Notes under the pieces: model-generated
The model's database searches: none
The model's input: the letters and a program-made list of their open reading frames with translations, nothing else
Told to the model about the DNA's origin: nothing
Origin: Clostridia bacterium
Lineage (GTDB): Bacteria; Bacillota; Clostridia; Oscillospirales; Acutalibacteraceae
Assembly (NCBI GenBank): GCA_017468425.1
Contig: JAFUIO010000013.1
Span: 26,618 to 90,617, forward strand
Direction: 5' to 3'
Length of the DNA: 64,000 nucleotides
Translations under genes and position numbers: made by a program
In this document: piece after piece, positions 43,537 through 52,492 of the stretch
Numbering within the stretch: position 1 is the first letter of the stretch
Layout: each line of letters opens with the position of its first letter

Positions 43537-45003
43537 ATGGATACTATCAGAACTAAAGATATGATATTTGTCGATTCTTACGGCAGAGAAAGAATTTTCA
43601 GCGGTATGAACGTCGTTGACAAAACACCATATACTCCCGGATTTACAGAACATTGTTATTCAAAAGATCTGTCATGGGTCGATGAATTTCAGAAAAAAGG
43701 CTTCAATATCATAAGACTTGGTATGACATGGTCTGTTGTTGAGCCTGAAAAAGGAAAGTACAACGAAGAATATCTGAATTCCATTGAAAAAATCATGGAC
43801 TACTGCCACGAAAAAGGCATATATGTTTACCTTGACATGCATCAGGATTTATATTCACCCAAATCAGGCGACGGTGACGGTGCACCCGATTGGGCAACAT
43901 TATGTGAACCCTATACCTTTAAAAAAGCAAAATTTGTGTGGGCTGAAGGTTATTTCTGGGGAAAAGCAGTACACAGAGCATTCGACAACTTCTGGGCAAA
44001 CAAACAGGTAGACGGCGACGGACTGATTGACTGCTTTGCTGATATGTGGGGATATATTGCAGACAGATTCAAAAACCACCCTGCACTTTTTGGTTTTGAT
44101 GTATTCAATGAACCTTTTCCGGGTAAAGACGGCGGTAAGGTTTTCAGAAAACTTATTTCAAAGCTTGTGCGTGTAACACTTTTTGACAAAAGAGTCAACA
44201 GGTGTAAGCTTATAAAAGATGCTCTCGGCAAAGAAAAAATAAAAGTTCTTGACCACTATACAGGCGATGTTTTTCACTCAATAGTAAGTGCAGGTGCAGA
44301 ACTTATAAACAAATTCGACACAGAAAAATATATGCCCTTCCTTAATAAAACTTCTTCAAAGATCAGGGAAGTGACAGACAAAGGTATTCTCTTTATTGAA
44401 AACTCATATTATTCAAACCTGAGCATACCCTGCCTTAACTCTCCTATTGAAATTAACGGCAAAAGAGAAGATTTACAGTGCTTTGCACCCCACGGATATG
44501 ACCTTATGGTTGACACAGACCTTTATAAATACGCTTCAAATTCACGCGTTGAGTCAATCTTTTCACAGCACAGAATCACTCAGGAAAGAATGAAAAATCC
44601 CGTACTTGTGGGCGAATGGGGCGGACATTCAAACGGTACAGACTGGTTCCCTCACGTAGAATTTCTTATTGATACTTTCAACAAATATAAATGGAGTAAC
44701 ACTTATTGGACATATTGGGACGGACTTCTGAAAGAAGAAATTATGACCGTTCTTTCACGCCCTTATCCCAGAGCAGTTACGGGTGAAATAAAAGAGTATT
44801 ACCACGACAGAAAGAACAATGAATTTGTGCTTACATACACTCAGGATAAAGAATTTGATGCTCCCACAGTTGTTTTTGCACACAAGCCTGTTAAAGAAAT
44901 CTCTGTTGACGGAGAAACAAAAATAATCCCCATAACAGATAAAACATCTGAAATAGAGATTAAAACAGGAATAGGTAAACACACGGTAAGAATTAAATTT
45001 TAA
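43537..45003 (+). CDS. GH5 glycoside hydrolase, endoglycoceramidase-like
   Basis: A 488-residue GH5 enzyme. Family landmarks: LDMHQDLYSP (~100-109) and the following GDGDGAPDWA, typical of endoglycoceramidases; the acid/base Glu in DVFNEPFPG and the nucleophile Glu in LVGEWGGHSNG (~365); and a C-terminal beta domain (~410-488, VVFAHKPVKEISVDG) of the type that follows the barrel in that group. Endoglycoceramidases split the bond between a glycan and ceramide in glycosphingolipids. The gene lacks a signal peptide, which is unusual for an enzyme of membrane lipids, so a soluble glycoside substrate is an alternative. RBS AAGGAG is well placed and a terminator follows. Confidence 0.8.
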   Translation: MDTIRTKDMIFVDSYGRERIFSGMNVVDKTPYTPGFTEHCYSKDLSWVDEFQKKGFNIIRLGMTWSVVEPEKGKYNEEYLNSIEKIMDYCHEKGIYVYLDMHQDLYSPKSGDGDGAPDWATLCEPYTFKKAKFVWAEGYFWGKAVHRAFDNFWANKQVDGDGLIDCFADMWGYIADRFKNHPALFGFDVFNEPFPGKDGGKVFRKLISKLVRVTLFDKRVNRCKLIKDALGKEKIKVLDHYTGDVFHSIVSAGAELINKFDTEKYMPFLNKTSSKIREVTDKGILFIENSYYSNLSIPCLNSPIEINGKREDLQCFAPHGYDLMVDTDLYKYASNSRVESIFSQHRITQERMKNPVLVGEWGGHSNGTDWFPHVEFLIDTFNKYKWSNTYWTYWDGLLKEEIMTVLSRPYPRAVTGEIKEYYHDRKNNEFVLTYTQDKEFDAPTVVFAHKPVKEISVDGETKIIPITDKTSEIEIKTGIGKHTVRIKF

Positions 45004-45022
45004 GTAATTCATAAAAAATGAA

Positions 45023-45053
45023 AACCGCTGAAATCAACAAAAATTCAGCGGTT
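45023..45053. terminator. bidirectional terminator (GH5 / small unknown gene)
   Basis: A perfect 10-bp inverted repeat AACCGCTGAA (45023-45032) with TTCAGCGGTT (45044-45053), 11-nt loop, flanked by A and T runs. Confidence 0.85.
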
Positions 45054-45063
45054 ATTCTTTTAA

Positions 45064-45375
45064 TTATTCTCCTGCTGCCTGCTGGAGTGCACGTTTAAGC
45101 CAGATTTCGCCAATATCAATTGCTGCATAAAGGCCTTTCTTTTCGCTCTTCTTAATAATACGCTCTCTGGGGCTTGCATTCTGGTCTGTTGACAAAAGCT
45201 GAACAACAACTCTGTCAGCAACTTCTGTATCGCCAAGAGGTTTTTTAGAAGTGATTGAAAGCATTACAACAAACGGGTCTCTCATATCCCCGTAGTAAAT
45301 TGTATTTCCGCAGCGAACCATAGGCTTATCTCTGAACATCAGGAATTCATCCTGAACTTTTTTCTCGTCAGCCAT
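45064..45375 (-). CDS. conserved-looking small protein of unknown function
   Basis: A 103-residue soluble protein, not recognised. It contains a compact beta-rich central part (MVRCGNTIYYGDMRDPFVVMLSI) and a charged stretch SPRERIIKKSEKKGLYAAIDIGEIWLKRAL, ending in a short helix. Start at the ATG behind AAGGAG; an upstream in-frame Met is not supported. It is the second gene after ireB, 17 nt away, under the same promoter. In many Firmicutes ireB is followed by ruvX (yrrK), which is absent here, so this gene occupies its place. Confidence 0.6.
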   Translation of the reverse strand: MADEKKVQDEFLMFRDKPMVRCGNTIYYGDMRDPFVVMLSITSKKPLGDTEVADRVVVQLLSTDQNASPRERIIKKSEKKGLYAAIDIGEIWLKRALQQAAGE

Positions 45376-45392
45376 TCGGAACAACTCCTTTA

Positions 45393-45638
45393 TTAATCTT
45401 TAAGATAATTCTCAACAAGCTTCTGCATAAGCTCGTCTCTGTCGATTTTGCGAATTACGCTACGTGCATTATTATGAGTAGTGATGTAAGTCGGGTCTTC
45501 AGAGAGAATGTATCCAACAATCTGATTAATAGGATTATATCCCTTTTCCTTCAATGAATTATACACGTAGGTAAGATTCTTTCTGATCTCATCCTCACAT
45601 TCAGCCTTGATGGAAAATTTAATTGTCTTATCATCCAT
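45393..45638 (-). CDS. ireB: IreB-family regulatory phosphoprotein (UPF0297)
   Basis: An 81-residue IreB homologue, starting [11 protein letters not shown] and containing the conserved [25 protein letters not shown] split over the middle of the protein (key features: Asn-Pro-Ile-Asn-Gln, the Tyr-Ile-Leu-Ser strand and Thr-His-Asn-Asn-Ala-Arg). In enterococci IreB is phosphorylated on Thr by the Ser/Thr kinase IreK and affects envelope stress and cephalosporin resistance. GGAGGTG is well spaced before the ATG at 45638; the frame extends eight codons further back but has no ribosome site there. Confidence 0.92.
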   Translation of the reverse strand: MDDKTIKFSIKAECEDEIRKNLTYVYNSLKEKGYNPINQIVGYILSEDPTYITTHNNARSVIRKIDRDELMQKLVENYLKD

Positions 45639-45670
45639 AAGTAATACACCTCCGTATCGCAATTACATAT

Positions 45671-45699
45671 ATTATACACTACATTTTGTGATAACACAA
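45671..45699 (-). promoter_or_regulatory. sigma-A promoter of ireB
   Basis: Minus strand TTGTGT (45694-45699), 17-nt spacer, perfect TATAAT (45671-45676), about 33 nt before the ireB start and 41 nt after the pheT stop. Confidence 0.78.
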
Positions 45700-45739
45700 T
45701 GCTTTTTTTAATAATTTTTTATGAATTCACTGCAAAAAA

Positions 45740-48118
45740 TCAGCTTCTTAAAGAAATTCCGAGTTTATCAAGGGCTTTTATTGCTTTTTTGACAACATTA
45801 TCAGCTTCTTCGTCTGTAAGAGTTCTGTCTTCTGCACGAAGCTTAAGGCTGTAAGCAACGCTCTTTTTGCCTTCTTCAATCTGTGAGCCCATATAAACGT
45901 CGAAGAGTTCGATTGATTCAAGAAGTTTACCTGCTGCAGAGCTGATTGCTTTCTCAAGTGTAAGAACAGGAATATCTCTGTCGCAAACAAAAGCAAGGTC
46001 ACGTGTGCTTGCAGGGAATTTCGGTAATTTTTTGTAGAGCTTGGGCTCTCTGCCTTTATTGAAGATTGTTTCAATATCAATTCTTGCAACATAGCATTTT
46101 TCGCCGATACCGTAGTTTTCAAGAACTGCAGGATGAATTTCACCGAACACTGCAAACTCTTCACCGTCAACTGTAAGACGTGCTGTACGTCCGGGGTGGA
46201 ATGTGGGGTCTTCTGTTACTGCTTCAACATCATAAGAAGAAAGACCTGTTTTATAAAGAATTTCTTCAACAATGCCTTTGAGTGAGAAGAAATCACAATC
46301 ACCATACATACCGATTACGATTTTCTGTTTTTCAAGGGGAAGTGTTTCAAGACCCTGTGAAGTATATTCTACGGGAATTTCGTAAAGATATGCTTTTTCG
46401 TTTCTGTTTTTATAGTTACGAGCGAGAACTTCCATCATTGAAGGAATTGCATTTGTTCTCATAACGCTTGTATCTTCACCAAGAGGATTTGTGATTACAA
46501 CTGAATTTCTGTATTCGCTGTCTTCGGGAAGGTTGATTTTATCGTAATATTTGGGGCTGATGAAAGAGAATGTTTCAATTTCTGTAAGACCGCAGCCGAG
46601 GCATGTTGAACGGATAAGTCTTTCAAGCTGCTGTTCTTCTGTGAGTCTTGCATTTGCAACACCTGATAATTCTCTGTTGGGAATTGCCTGATAACCGTAG
46701 AATCTTGCAATTTCTTCTGAAATATCAGCCTTGTGTTCAATATCGTTTCTGAAGTAAGGTGCATAAATCATACCGTCTTCAACTGTAAAGCCGATTTTTT
46801 CAAGCATTTTCTTCTGCTCATCTGCACTTACATCAATACCGATGAAATTATTTACCCATTCAGGCTCAAAGGGAAGCTTTACAACTTCTTTAGGTGTGGG
46901 GAAGCAGTCAACAATTCCGTCAACAACATCACCTGCATCAAGAAGTTCAACAAGCTCCAATGCACGTTTAAGGCAAGTTTCGCAGCTTGCGGGATTGAGT
47001 TCTTTTTCATATCTTGTGCAAGCTTCTGTACGAAGGCCGAGAGCCTTTGAAGTTCTGCGTACACTTACACCGTTGAAACAAGCAGATTCAAAAACGATAG
47101 TCGTTGTATCGTCCATAATTCCGCTGTATTCGCCACCCATAACACCTGCAACTGCAACGGGTTTGTTTTCGTCAGCAATGACAAGCATTTCTGTTGTGAG
47201 GTTTCTTTCAACGTCATCAAGAGTTGTGATTTTTTCGCCTTCACGAGCGTTTCTTACAATAACTTTTCCGCCATCAAGATAACGAAGGTCAAACGCGTGC
47301 ATAGGCTGACCGTATTCAAGCATTACAAAGTTTGTGATGTCAACGATGTTGTTGATAGGTCTTACACCGCAAGCGCGGAGTCTTTCTCTTATCCAACGGG
47401 GAGAAGGTTTGATTCTTACATTTTTCACTACTGCACCGCAGTAACGGTAACATTTTTCAGCTTCTTCAATTTCAACTGAAAGAAGTTCATTAACATCTCC
47501 GCCTGAGCCTTTAACAACAGGTTCATTAACTTTAAGCTCTTTATCAAATGTAGCTGCTGCTTCTCTTGCAAGACCGATAATGCTAAGGCAATCTGAACGG
47601 TTTGATGTAATTTCAAATTCAGTAATTACGTCGTTGAGACCGATTGCATAGTGGATATCCATGCCAAGTGTTTTGTCGCAATCATCACCAAGAACAAAAA
47701 TACCATCTTCTACAGCATAGGGGAAATCGTGGATTGTAAGACCAAGTTCACCGAGTGAACAGAGCATACCGTTACTTTCAACTCCGCGGAGCTTGCCTTT
47801 TTTGATTTTATGGCCACCGAAAACCACAGAGTTATCCATTGCTACAGGAACAATATCACCTGCTGTAAGATTCTGTGCACCTGTAACAATCTGAATGTTT
47901 TCTTCTTTACCGACATTAATCTGGCAAATCCAGAGGTGGTCAGAGTCAGGGTGTCTTTCAAGGCTTTCAACACGACCGACAATAATATTTTTAAGTTCTT
48001 CACCTTCAGTTTCAAAGCCTTCAACTTTTGAACCTGAAATTGTCATATCATCAGCAAACTGCTTATCGCTGACATCAAGTTCTACATAGTCATTCAACCA
48101 TTTTTTTGATAAATTCAT
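45740..48118 (-). CDS. pheT: phenylalanyl-tRNA synthetase beta subunit
   Basis: A 792-residue PheT of full length. It has the EMAP/OB-fold tRNA-binding domain (~40-150), B3/B4 editing region (MVLEYGQPMHAFDLRYLD in two parts), B5 DNA-binding-like domain, the class-II-like core and the ferredoxin-fold anticodon-binding domain at the C-terminus (LPKFPASTRDLAFV). It forms the alpha2-beta2 enzyme with PheS that charges tRNA-Phe. It is 18 nt after pheS under the same T-box leader. No internal break or truncation was seen. Confidence 0.98.
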   Translation of the reverse strand: MNLSKKWLNDYVELDVSDKQFADDMTISGSKVEGFETEGEELKNIIVGRVESLERHPDSDHLWICQINVGKEENIQIVTGAQNLTAGDIVPVAMDNSVVFGGHKIKKGKLRGVESNGMLCSLGELGLTIHDFPYAVEDGIFVLGDDCDKTLGMDIHYAIGLNDVITEFEITSNRSDCLSIIGLAREAAATFDKELKVNEPVVKGSGGDVNELLSVEIEEAEKCYRYCGAVVKNVRIKPSPRWIRERLRACGVRPINNIVDITNFVMLEYGQPMHAFDLRYLDGGKVIVRNAREGEKITTLDDVERNLTTEMLVIADENKPVAVAGVMGGEYSGIMDDTTTIVFESACFNGVSVRRTSKALGLRTEACTRYEKELNPASCETCLKRALELVELLDAGDVVDGIVDCFPTPKEVVKLPFEPEWVNNFIGIDVSADEQKKMLEKIGFTVEDGMIYAPYFRNDIEHKADISEEIARFYGYQAIPNRELSGVANARLTEEQQLERLIRSTCLGCGLTEIETFSFISPKYYDKINLPEDSEYRNSVVITNPLGEDTSVMRTNAIPSMMEVLARNYKNRNEKAYLYEIPVEYTSQGLETLPLEKQKIVIGMYGDCDFFSLKGIVEEILYKTGLSSYDVEAVTEDPTFHPGRTARLTVDGEEFAVFGEIHPAVLENYGIGEKCYVARIDIETIFNKGREPKLYKKLPKFPASTRDLAFVCDRDIPVLTLEKAISSAAGKLLESIELFDVYMGSQIEEGKKSVAYSLKLRAEDRTLTDEEADNVVKKAIKALDKLGISLRS

Positions 48119-48136
48119 TTTCAGACACTCCTTTCA

Positions 48137-49156
48137 TTAAAACTGACCGAGGAAACGCATATCGTTCTCGTAAAGTAATCTCATATCATCAATATCAAAG
48201 CGGAACATAACAAGTCTTTCAAGACCAACGCCGAAAGCGTAACCGCTGTAAACTTCGGGGTCAACACCGCAAGCCTTAAGAACTTTGGGATGAACCATAC
48301 CTGCACCGAGGATTTCGATAAAGCCTTCACCTTTACACATAGGACAGCCTTTACCGCCGCATTTGAAGCAGGTTACGTCGATTTCGCATGAAGGCTCTGT
48401 GAACGGGAAGTGGTGAGGACGAAGACGGATTTTTGTATCTTCGCCGTAAAGTCTTTTTGCAAATGCCTCAAGAGTGCCTTTAAGGTCGCCCATTGTGATT
48501 CCCTTGTCAACAACAAGACCTTCAATCTGGTGGAATAAAGGTGAATGTGTTGCGTCAACTGCATCTGAACGGAAAACACGTCCGGGAGAAATTACTCTGA
48601 TAGGCGGAGCCTGTTTTTCCATAACACGAATCTGCACAGGAGAAGTCTGTGTTCTGAGAAGCATATTCTCTGTGATATAGAAAGTATCCTGAGTATCACG
48701 TGCGGGATGATCTTTGGGAATATTGAGTGCTTCAAAGTTATAATAATCCCATTCAACTTCGGGGCCTGTTGCAATATCAAAACCCATACCAAGGAAAATA
48801 TCTTTAACTTCATCAAGAACGATGTTGAGAGGATGCTTATGACCTAATGCTGACTTTTTACCGGGCATTGTAACGTCAATTTTTTCCTCTTTAAGCTTCT
48901 TGATAAGTTCTTCTTTTTTGATTTTTTCATCAGTTGCTTCAATAAGCGCTTCAATAGATGCTCTTACCTCATTTGCAAGCTGACCCATAACAGGTCTTTC
49001 TTCAGGAGAAAGTTTACCCATCTGTTTTAAAACAGCGGTAACTTCACCCTTTTTACCTAAATATTTAACTCTGATGTTTTCGAGTTCCTGCTTTGTGTTT
49101 GCAAGTTCGAGAGCTGCTTTGGCATCTCTTGCTATGCTTTCAAGCATTGCTTTCAT
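48137..49156 (-). CDS. pheS: phenylalanyl-tRNA synthetase alpha subunit
   Basis: A 339-residue PheS. The N-terminal coiled coil (~1-90) is followed by class II motif 1 ([19 protein letters not shown]), motif 2 ([25 protein letters not shown] in its usual place) and motif 3 ([12 protein letters not shown]). The Phe-binding TEPSCE segment is present. The start at 49156 follows AAAGGAAG; a longer open frame from 49285 would run through the T-box and terminator. It is the first gene of pheST and is controlled by the T-box leader just upstream. Confidence 0.97.
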   Translation of the reverse strand: MKAMLESIARDAKAALELANTKQELENIRVKYLGKKGEVTAVLKQMGKLSPEERPVMGQLANEVRASIEALIEATDEKIKKEELIKKLKEEKIDVTMPGKKSALGHKHPLNIVLDEVKDIFLGMGFDIATGPEVEWDYYNFEALNIPKDHPARDTQDTFYITENMLLRTQTSPVQIRVMEKQAPPIRVISPGRVFRSDAVDATHSPLFHQIEGLVVDKGITMGDLKGTLEAFAKRLYGEDTKIRLRPHHFPFTEPSCEIDVTCFKCGGKGCPMCKGEGFIEILGAGMVHPKVLKACGVDPEVYSGYAFGVGLERLVMFRFDIDDMRLLYENDMRFLGQF

Positions 49157-49190
49157 AATATTCTTCCTTTCAAACATAATTTTACAAAAT

Positions 49191-49452
49191 AAAAAGCTTC
49201 CGTCCCCCTGTGTGAGACACAAGGGACGAAAGCATAAATTTACCTTCCGCGGTACCACCCTTATTTTTGCACTGTAACAGAGCAAACACTCTTTCTCCTC
49301 TTACGTGGGAAACACGTCAAAGCCTACAACTTATGCTTCAGCCTGCCGCTCCAAAGTGAACTTCGGTGTTTTGCAAAATAAACAGGATTTCAGCCGCGTC
49401 CTGTTCTCTCTGGAAATTGTTTTTAAACACTTACTCTCTTTTTCATCGCGTT
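49191..49452 (-). promoter_or_regulatory. T-box riboswitch of pheST (tRNA-Phe, UUC specifier)
   Basis: This fills the gap before pheS (minus strand). The T-box core GGGTGGTACCGCGG is at 49247-49260. Downstream is a long terminator stem (49196-49207 with 49221-49233 on the plus strand) with a U tract on the minus strand at 49191-49195. The stem I region has the sequence TTC at 49358-49360 just before ACTTTGGAG, the place of the specifier codon, which fits tRNA-Phe. Uncharged tRNA-Phe should pair with the specifier and the UGG bulge and prevent termination. The 5' end at ~49452 is set by the promoter. Confidence 0.92.
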
Positions 49453-49458
49453 TCAAGT

Positions 49459-49487
49459 ATAATAACACAAACCGCAAAAAAATGCAA
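49459..49487 (-). promoter_or_regulatory. sigma-A promoter of the pheST T-box transcript
   Basis: Minus strand TTGCAT (49482-49487), 17-nt spacer, TATTAT (49459-49464). The -35 lies right after the eamA stop. Confidence 0.78.
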
Positions 49488-49491
49488 GGGT

Positions 49492-50376
49492 TTATGCCGA
49501 TTTTTTCTTTAATTTAAGCTGCGATAAAACAATTCCTATGAATATAAGAACACAACCTATGTATGCTGATACAGTCATAGTTTCTCCTGCAAGAATCACT
49601 CCGCCGATTGCACCGAAAACAGACTCCGTTGATAAAACTATTGCAGCAAAAGTCGGGTCCGCATCCTTCTGACCCAAAACCTGACAGGTATATGCCACAC
49701 CTACCGACATAAACCCGCCGTAAAGAATGGGAAGCAATGCACTTCTGATTGCAGTAAAGCTTATGTCCTCAAAAATCAGAGCACAGATAATTGAAAGAAC
49801 AGCACACACTGCAAACTGCATCTGCGAAAAACGCAAAGGACTTATTCCGTCAATCATAAATTTATCTATGGCAAGAATATGTATTGTCCAGAAAACAGTG
49901 CCAAGAAGAAGAACAAGGTCGCCGATGCCTACTGCTTCCTCCCCTGTCATACAAAGAAGGTACAGACCACCTACTGCTAAAACTGCACCAATCCAGGTGA
50001 GAATGCTTGTTTTTTTCTTCATAAACAGGAATGCCGCTACAGGAACAAAAACAGTATAAAGACCTGTTATAAAGCCTGATTTTCCTGCACTGTTTGTAAT
50101 TTCAACACCCATCTGCTGGAGTGTTGATGCAATAAATAACACAGTACCGCAGATTACCCCTGCTTTTAAAGTTTTAATAAAACTTTCTTTTGTTGTTTTT
50201 TCTTTTTCAAACAGCATAATTACAGGAAAGAGTGATAAAGCACCCAACGCAAAACGAATTCCGTTGAAAGTAAATGCACCCACATACTGTGCGCCGACTT
50301 TCTGTGCCACAAAAGCAAAGCCCCATATTATTGCCGTAAGAAACAAAAGAACTATTGATTTAGGTTTTGTTTTCAT
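49492..50376 (-). CDS. EamA/DMT-family transporter
   Basis: A 294-residue membrane protein with ten predicted helices in two EamA repeats. The first repeat opens IVLLFLTAIIWGFAFVAQK and the second has GDLVLLLGTVFWTIHILAID; the C-terminal TESVFGAIGGVILAGE is a common DMT signature. The basic tail KLKKKSA suits an inside C-terminus. Such proteins export or import metabolites, often amino acids or nucleotide-like compounds; the substrate is not predictable. The start at 50376 has a weak GTGGTG site. It lies downstream of the potD terminator and immediately upstream of the pheST promoter, and no own promoter was found. Confidence 0.85.
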   Translation of the reverse strand: MKTKPKSIVLLFLTAIIWGFAFVAQKVGAQYVGAFTFNGIRFALGALSLFPVIMLFEKEKTTKESFIKTLKAGVICGTVLFIASTLQQMGVEITNSAGKSGFITGLYTVFVPVAAFLFMKKKTSILTWIGAVLAVGGLYLLCMTGEEAVGIGDLVLLLGTVFWTIHILAIDKFMIDGISPLRFSQMQFAVCAVLSIICALIFEDISFTAIRSALLPILYGGFMSVGVAYTCQVLGQKDADPTFAAIVLSTESVFGAIGGVILAGETMTVSAYIGCVLIFIGIVLSQLKLKKKSA

Positions 50377-50404
50377 AATTTCACCACTTTTATAAAAAAT
50401 CATC

Positions 50405-50425
50405 GGGAGGGTTTACTGCCCTCCC
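50405..50425 (-). terminator. terminator after potD
   Basis: GGGAGGG (50405-50411) with CCCTCCC (50419-50425), 7-nt loop. On the minus strand it is followed after a few bases by a T6 run (complement of 50394-50399), closing the pot operon 7 nt after the potD stop. Confidence 0.82.
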
Positions 50426-50431
50426 TTTGGT

Positions 50432-51652
50432 TTACACATCATATAATTTCTGGCGTTTTTTCTTTTTGATGGTTGTATAAATAATCAATGCAAGACCGAT
50501 ACCTGCCGTAACACCCAATTTTATATAAACTGCAGTATTTGATGCACCTTCGATTTTAAGCTCTGACCACAACTTTGTTGTCAGAGAAAGTGTGTATTGA
50601 TTAAGGTTTTCATAAGACTGTGTCTTAGGTTCATTTTCTTTATCAGGATAAAGAATAGGATTACCTTTAAGGCTGTAATTATCGTTGTTGATAACAGTTT
50701 TATTCGGCGTTGCATAATAAAGATATTCTGCATTGGCAAGAGCTACTTCTTCACTTAAAAGGAAGTTTATATACAACTCTGCCGCTTCTTTGTTCTGACA
50801 GCCTTTAGGTATGCAGACAGCATCAACAAACTTATTTGTTCCTTCTTCGGGATAATAAAACTCAAGGTCGGGGTTATTATCTTTCATAAGAAGATAGTCA
50901 CCTGCGTAATACGCTGCAACAGCCGCATCGCCTGCTTCCATTTTATTGAAAATTTCATCGGAAACATAAGACTGCAGAACTTCCTTCTGTTCAATAAGCT
51001 TTGCGTATGCTCTGCGCCATTCTTTTTCGTCCTGTGTATTCACATCAATACCGAGAAGAAACATAGCAGTAGCAAATCCGTCACGCGGATTATTGAACTG
51101 AAGAATCTGACCTTTATATCTTTCATCCCACATAAGATCCCAGCTTGTGGGATTTCCTTTAACAACTTTTTTGTTATAAATAACGCCTATCATACCAACA
51201 TTATAAGGAACTGAATATTCGTCATTCGGGTCATAGTAAAGACCTTTGTATTCATCCATAATATTTTTATAGTTTGGTATGTTATCAAAATTGATTTTTT
51301 CGAGATATTCTTCTTCGATAAGTCTCTGAATCATATAGTCAGAGGGTATAACAATATCGTAAGCTGAGCCACCCGCTTTGAGGGTAGTATACATATCTTC
51401 ATTTGTGGCATAAGTTGCATAATTGACTTTGATGCCTGTAAGTTTTTCGAACTCTTCGTTAACGTTCATTACGCCTTCGCTGCCGTCTGAGATGTATTCA
51501 CCCCAGTTGTAAACGTTAATTGAAGTGCCCGCAAGTTTTTTATATTTCGCCTGAAGTTCTGTTTCAGTAAGCGGTGATGATTCTGCAAACGCAATTACAG
51601 AACATGAAAACATCAGAATCAATACAAATAACATTGATATAATTCTTTTCAT
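50432..51652 (-). CDS. potD: polyamine ABC transporter substrate-binding protein with C-terminal membrane anchor
   Basis: A 406-residue periplasmic-binding-type protein. The signal peptide ends near IAFA-ES (~23-24), and the mature protein carries the two-lobe PotD layout (VYNWGEYISDGSEG near residue 50, SYVSDEIFNKMEAGDAAVA in the hinge region, SIP-type C-lobe). There is no clear lipobox, although a Cys lies at ~17 inside the hydrophobic core. Instead the C-terminus has a transmembrane helix (~372-392, LGVTAGIGLALIIYTTI) and a Lys/Arg-rich tail, so it is probably tethered by its C-terminus next to the transporter. It captures spermidine or putrescine for PotABC. RBS AGGAGG precedes the ATG. 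Confidence 0.9.
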   Translation of the reverse strand: MKRIISMLFVLILMFSCSVIAFAESSPLTETELQAKYKKLAGTSINVYNWGEYISDGSEGVMNVNEEFEKLTGIKVNYATYATNEDMYTTLKAGGSAYDIVIPSDYMIQRLIEEEYLEKINFDNIPNYKNIMDEYKGLYYDPNDEYSVPYNVGMIGVIYNKKVVKGNPTSWDLMWDERYKGQILQFNNPRDGFATAMFLLGIDVNTQDEKEWRRAYAKLIEQKEVLQSYVSDEIFNKMEAGDAAVAAYYAGDYLLMKDNNPDLEFYYPEEGTNKFVDAVCIPKGCQNKEAAELYINFLLSEEVALANAEYLYYATPNKTVINNDNYSLKGNPILYPDKENEPKTQSYENLNQYTLSLTTKLWSELKIEGASNTAVYIKLGVTAGIGLALIIYTTIKKKKRQKLYDV

Positions 51653-51673
51653 ATCACCCCTCCTGTCTGTGGT

Positions 51674-52492
51674 TTATTTATCCTTTTCTTTTTTCTTATC
51701 TCCTCTTGCCTGCATAAAGTTAATAAGCATAAGAAGAACGAGCATTACAAAGAAAATTAAAGTTGAAAGTGCGTACATATCAGGTTTTACACGTTTTTTA
51801 GTCATTGAGAAAAGCCTGATGGGAAGTGTCTGCCATTCGGGACCGCTGACAAAATAACTGATAACGAAATCATCAAGTGACAGCGTAAAAGCCATAATAA
51901 AGCCTGTTAAAATACCGGGCATTATTGAGGGCAGAACAACTTTAAAAAATGATTTTACAGGTGTACAACCCAAATCCATTGCCGCCTCTGAAAGATGGTG
52001 GTCCATCTGATGAAGTTTAGGAAGCACAGATAAAATCACGTAAGGTAAAACAAATGTTATATGAGCAATTATGAGAGTATGCAGACCAAGTGCATTCTTT
52101 ATTCCCAGAAGCTGTGAACTGAAAGCAAACAGAAGCAAAAGTGAAATACCTGTAACAATTTCAGGGTTCATCATAGGAATATTTGTTGTATTCATAATTG
52201 CCGAACGAAGATATTTGTTTCTCATCTTGTCTATTCCTACTGCTGCTGCAGTACCGAGCACAGTAGCACACACAGAAGAAACAACTGCTATTAAAAGTGT
52301 ATTCTTAACAGCATTTATTGTGTCGGCATCTCTTAAAAGTTCCCCATACCATTTAAAAGAAAAGCCTGACATAACTGATGTACTTGTTGATTCATTGAAC
52401 GAAAAAACAATAAGCACTATAATAGGTGCATAAAGGAAGAAATACACAAGTCCCAGGTAAATTTTTGAAGAAACATTCATTTTTGTACTCAT
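51674..52492 (-). CDS. potC: polyamine ABC transporter permease PotC
   Basis: A 272-residue membrane protein with six helices. The EAA coupling loop is seen as EAAMDLGCTPVKSFFKVVLPSIMPGI, which docks with PotA. The N-terminus SKIYLGLVYFFLYAPIIVLIVFSF is typical for PotC. It starts with an ATGA overlap on potB. With PotB it forms the spermidine/putrescine channel. Length and layout are normal for the family. Confidence 0.93.
   Translation of the reverse strand: MSTKMNVSSKIYLGLVYFFLYAPIIVLIVFSFNESTSTSVMSGFSFKWYGELLRDADTINAVKNTLLIAVVSSVCATVLGTAAAVGIDKMRNKYLRSAIMNTTNIPMMNPEIVTGISLLLLFAFSSQLLGIKNALGLHTLIIAHITFVLPYVILSVLPKLHQMDHHLSEAAMDLGCTPVKSFFKVVLPSIMPGILTGFIMAFTLSLDDFVISYFVSGPEWQTLPIRLFSMTKKRVKPDMYALSTLIFFVMLVLLMLINFMQARGDKKKEKDK

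Noticed and set aside
46842..47282. 146-residue plus-strand frame inside pheT
   Set aside because: Antisense of a full-length, conserved housekeeping gene with no start signals of its own.
49157..49285. N-terminal extension of pheS
   Set aside because: The extra codons run through the T-box core and terminator; AAAGGAAG marks the internal ATG at 49156.
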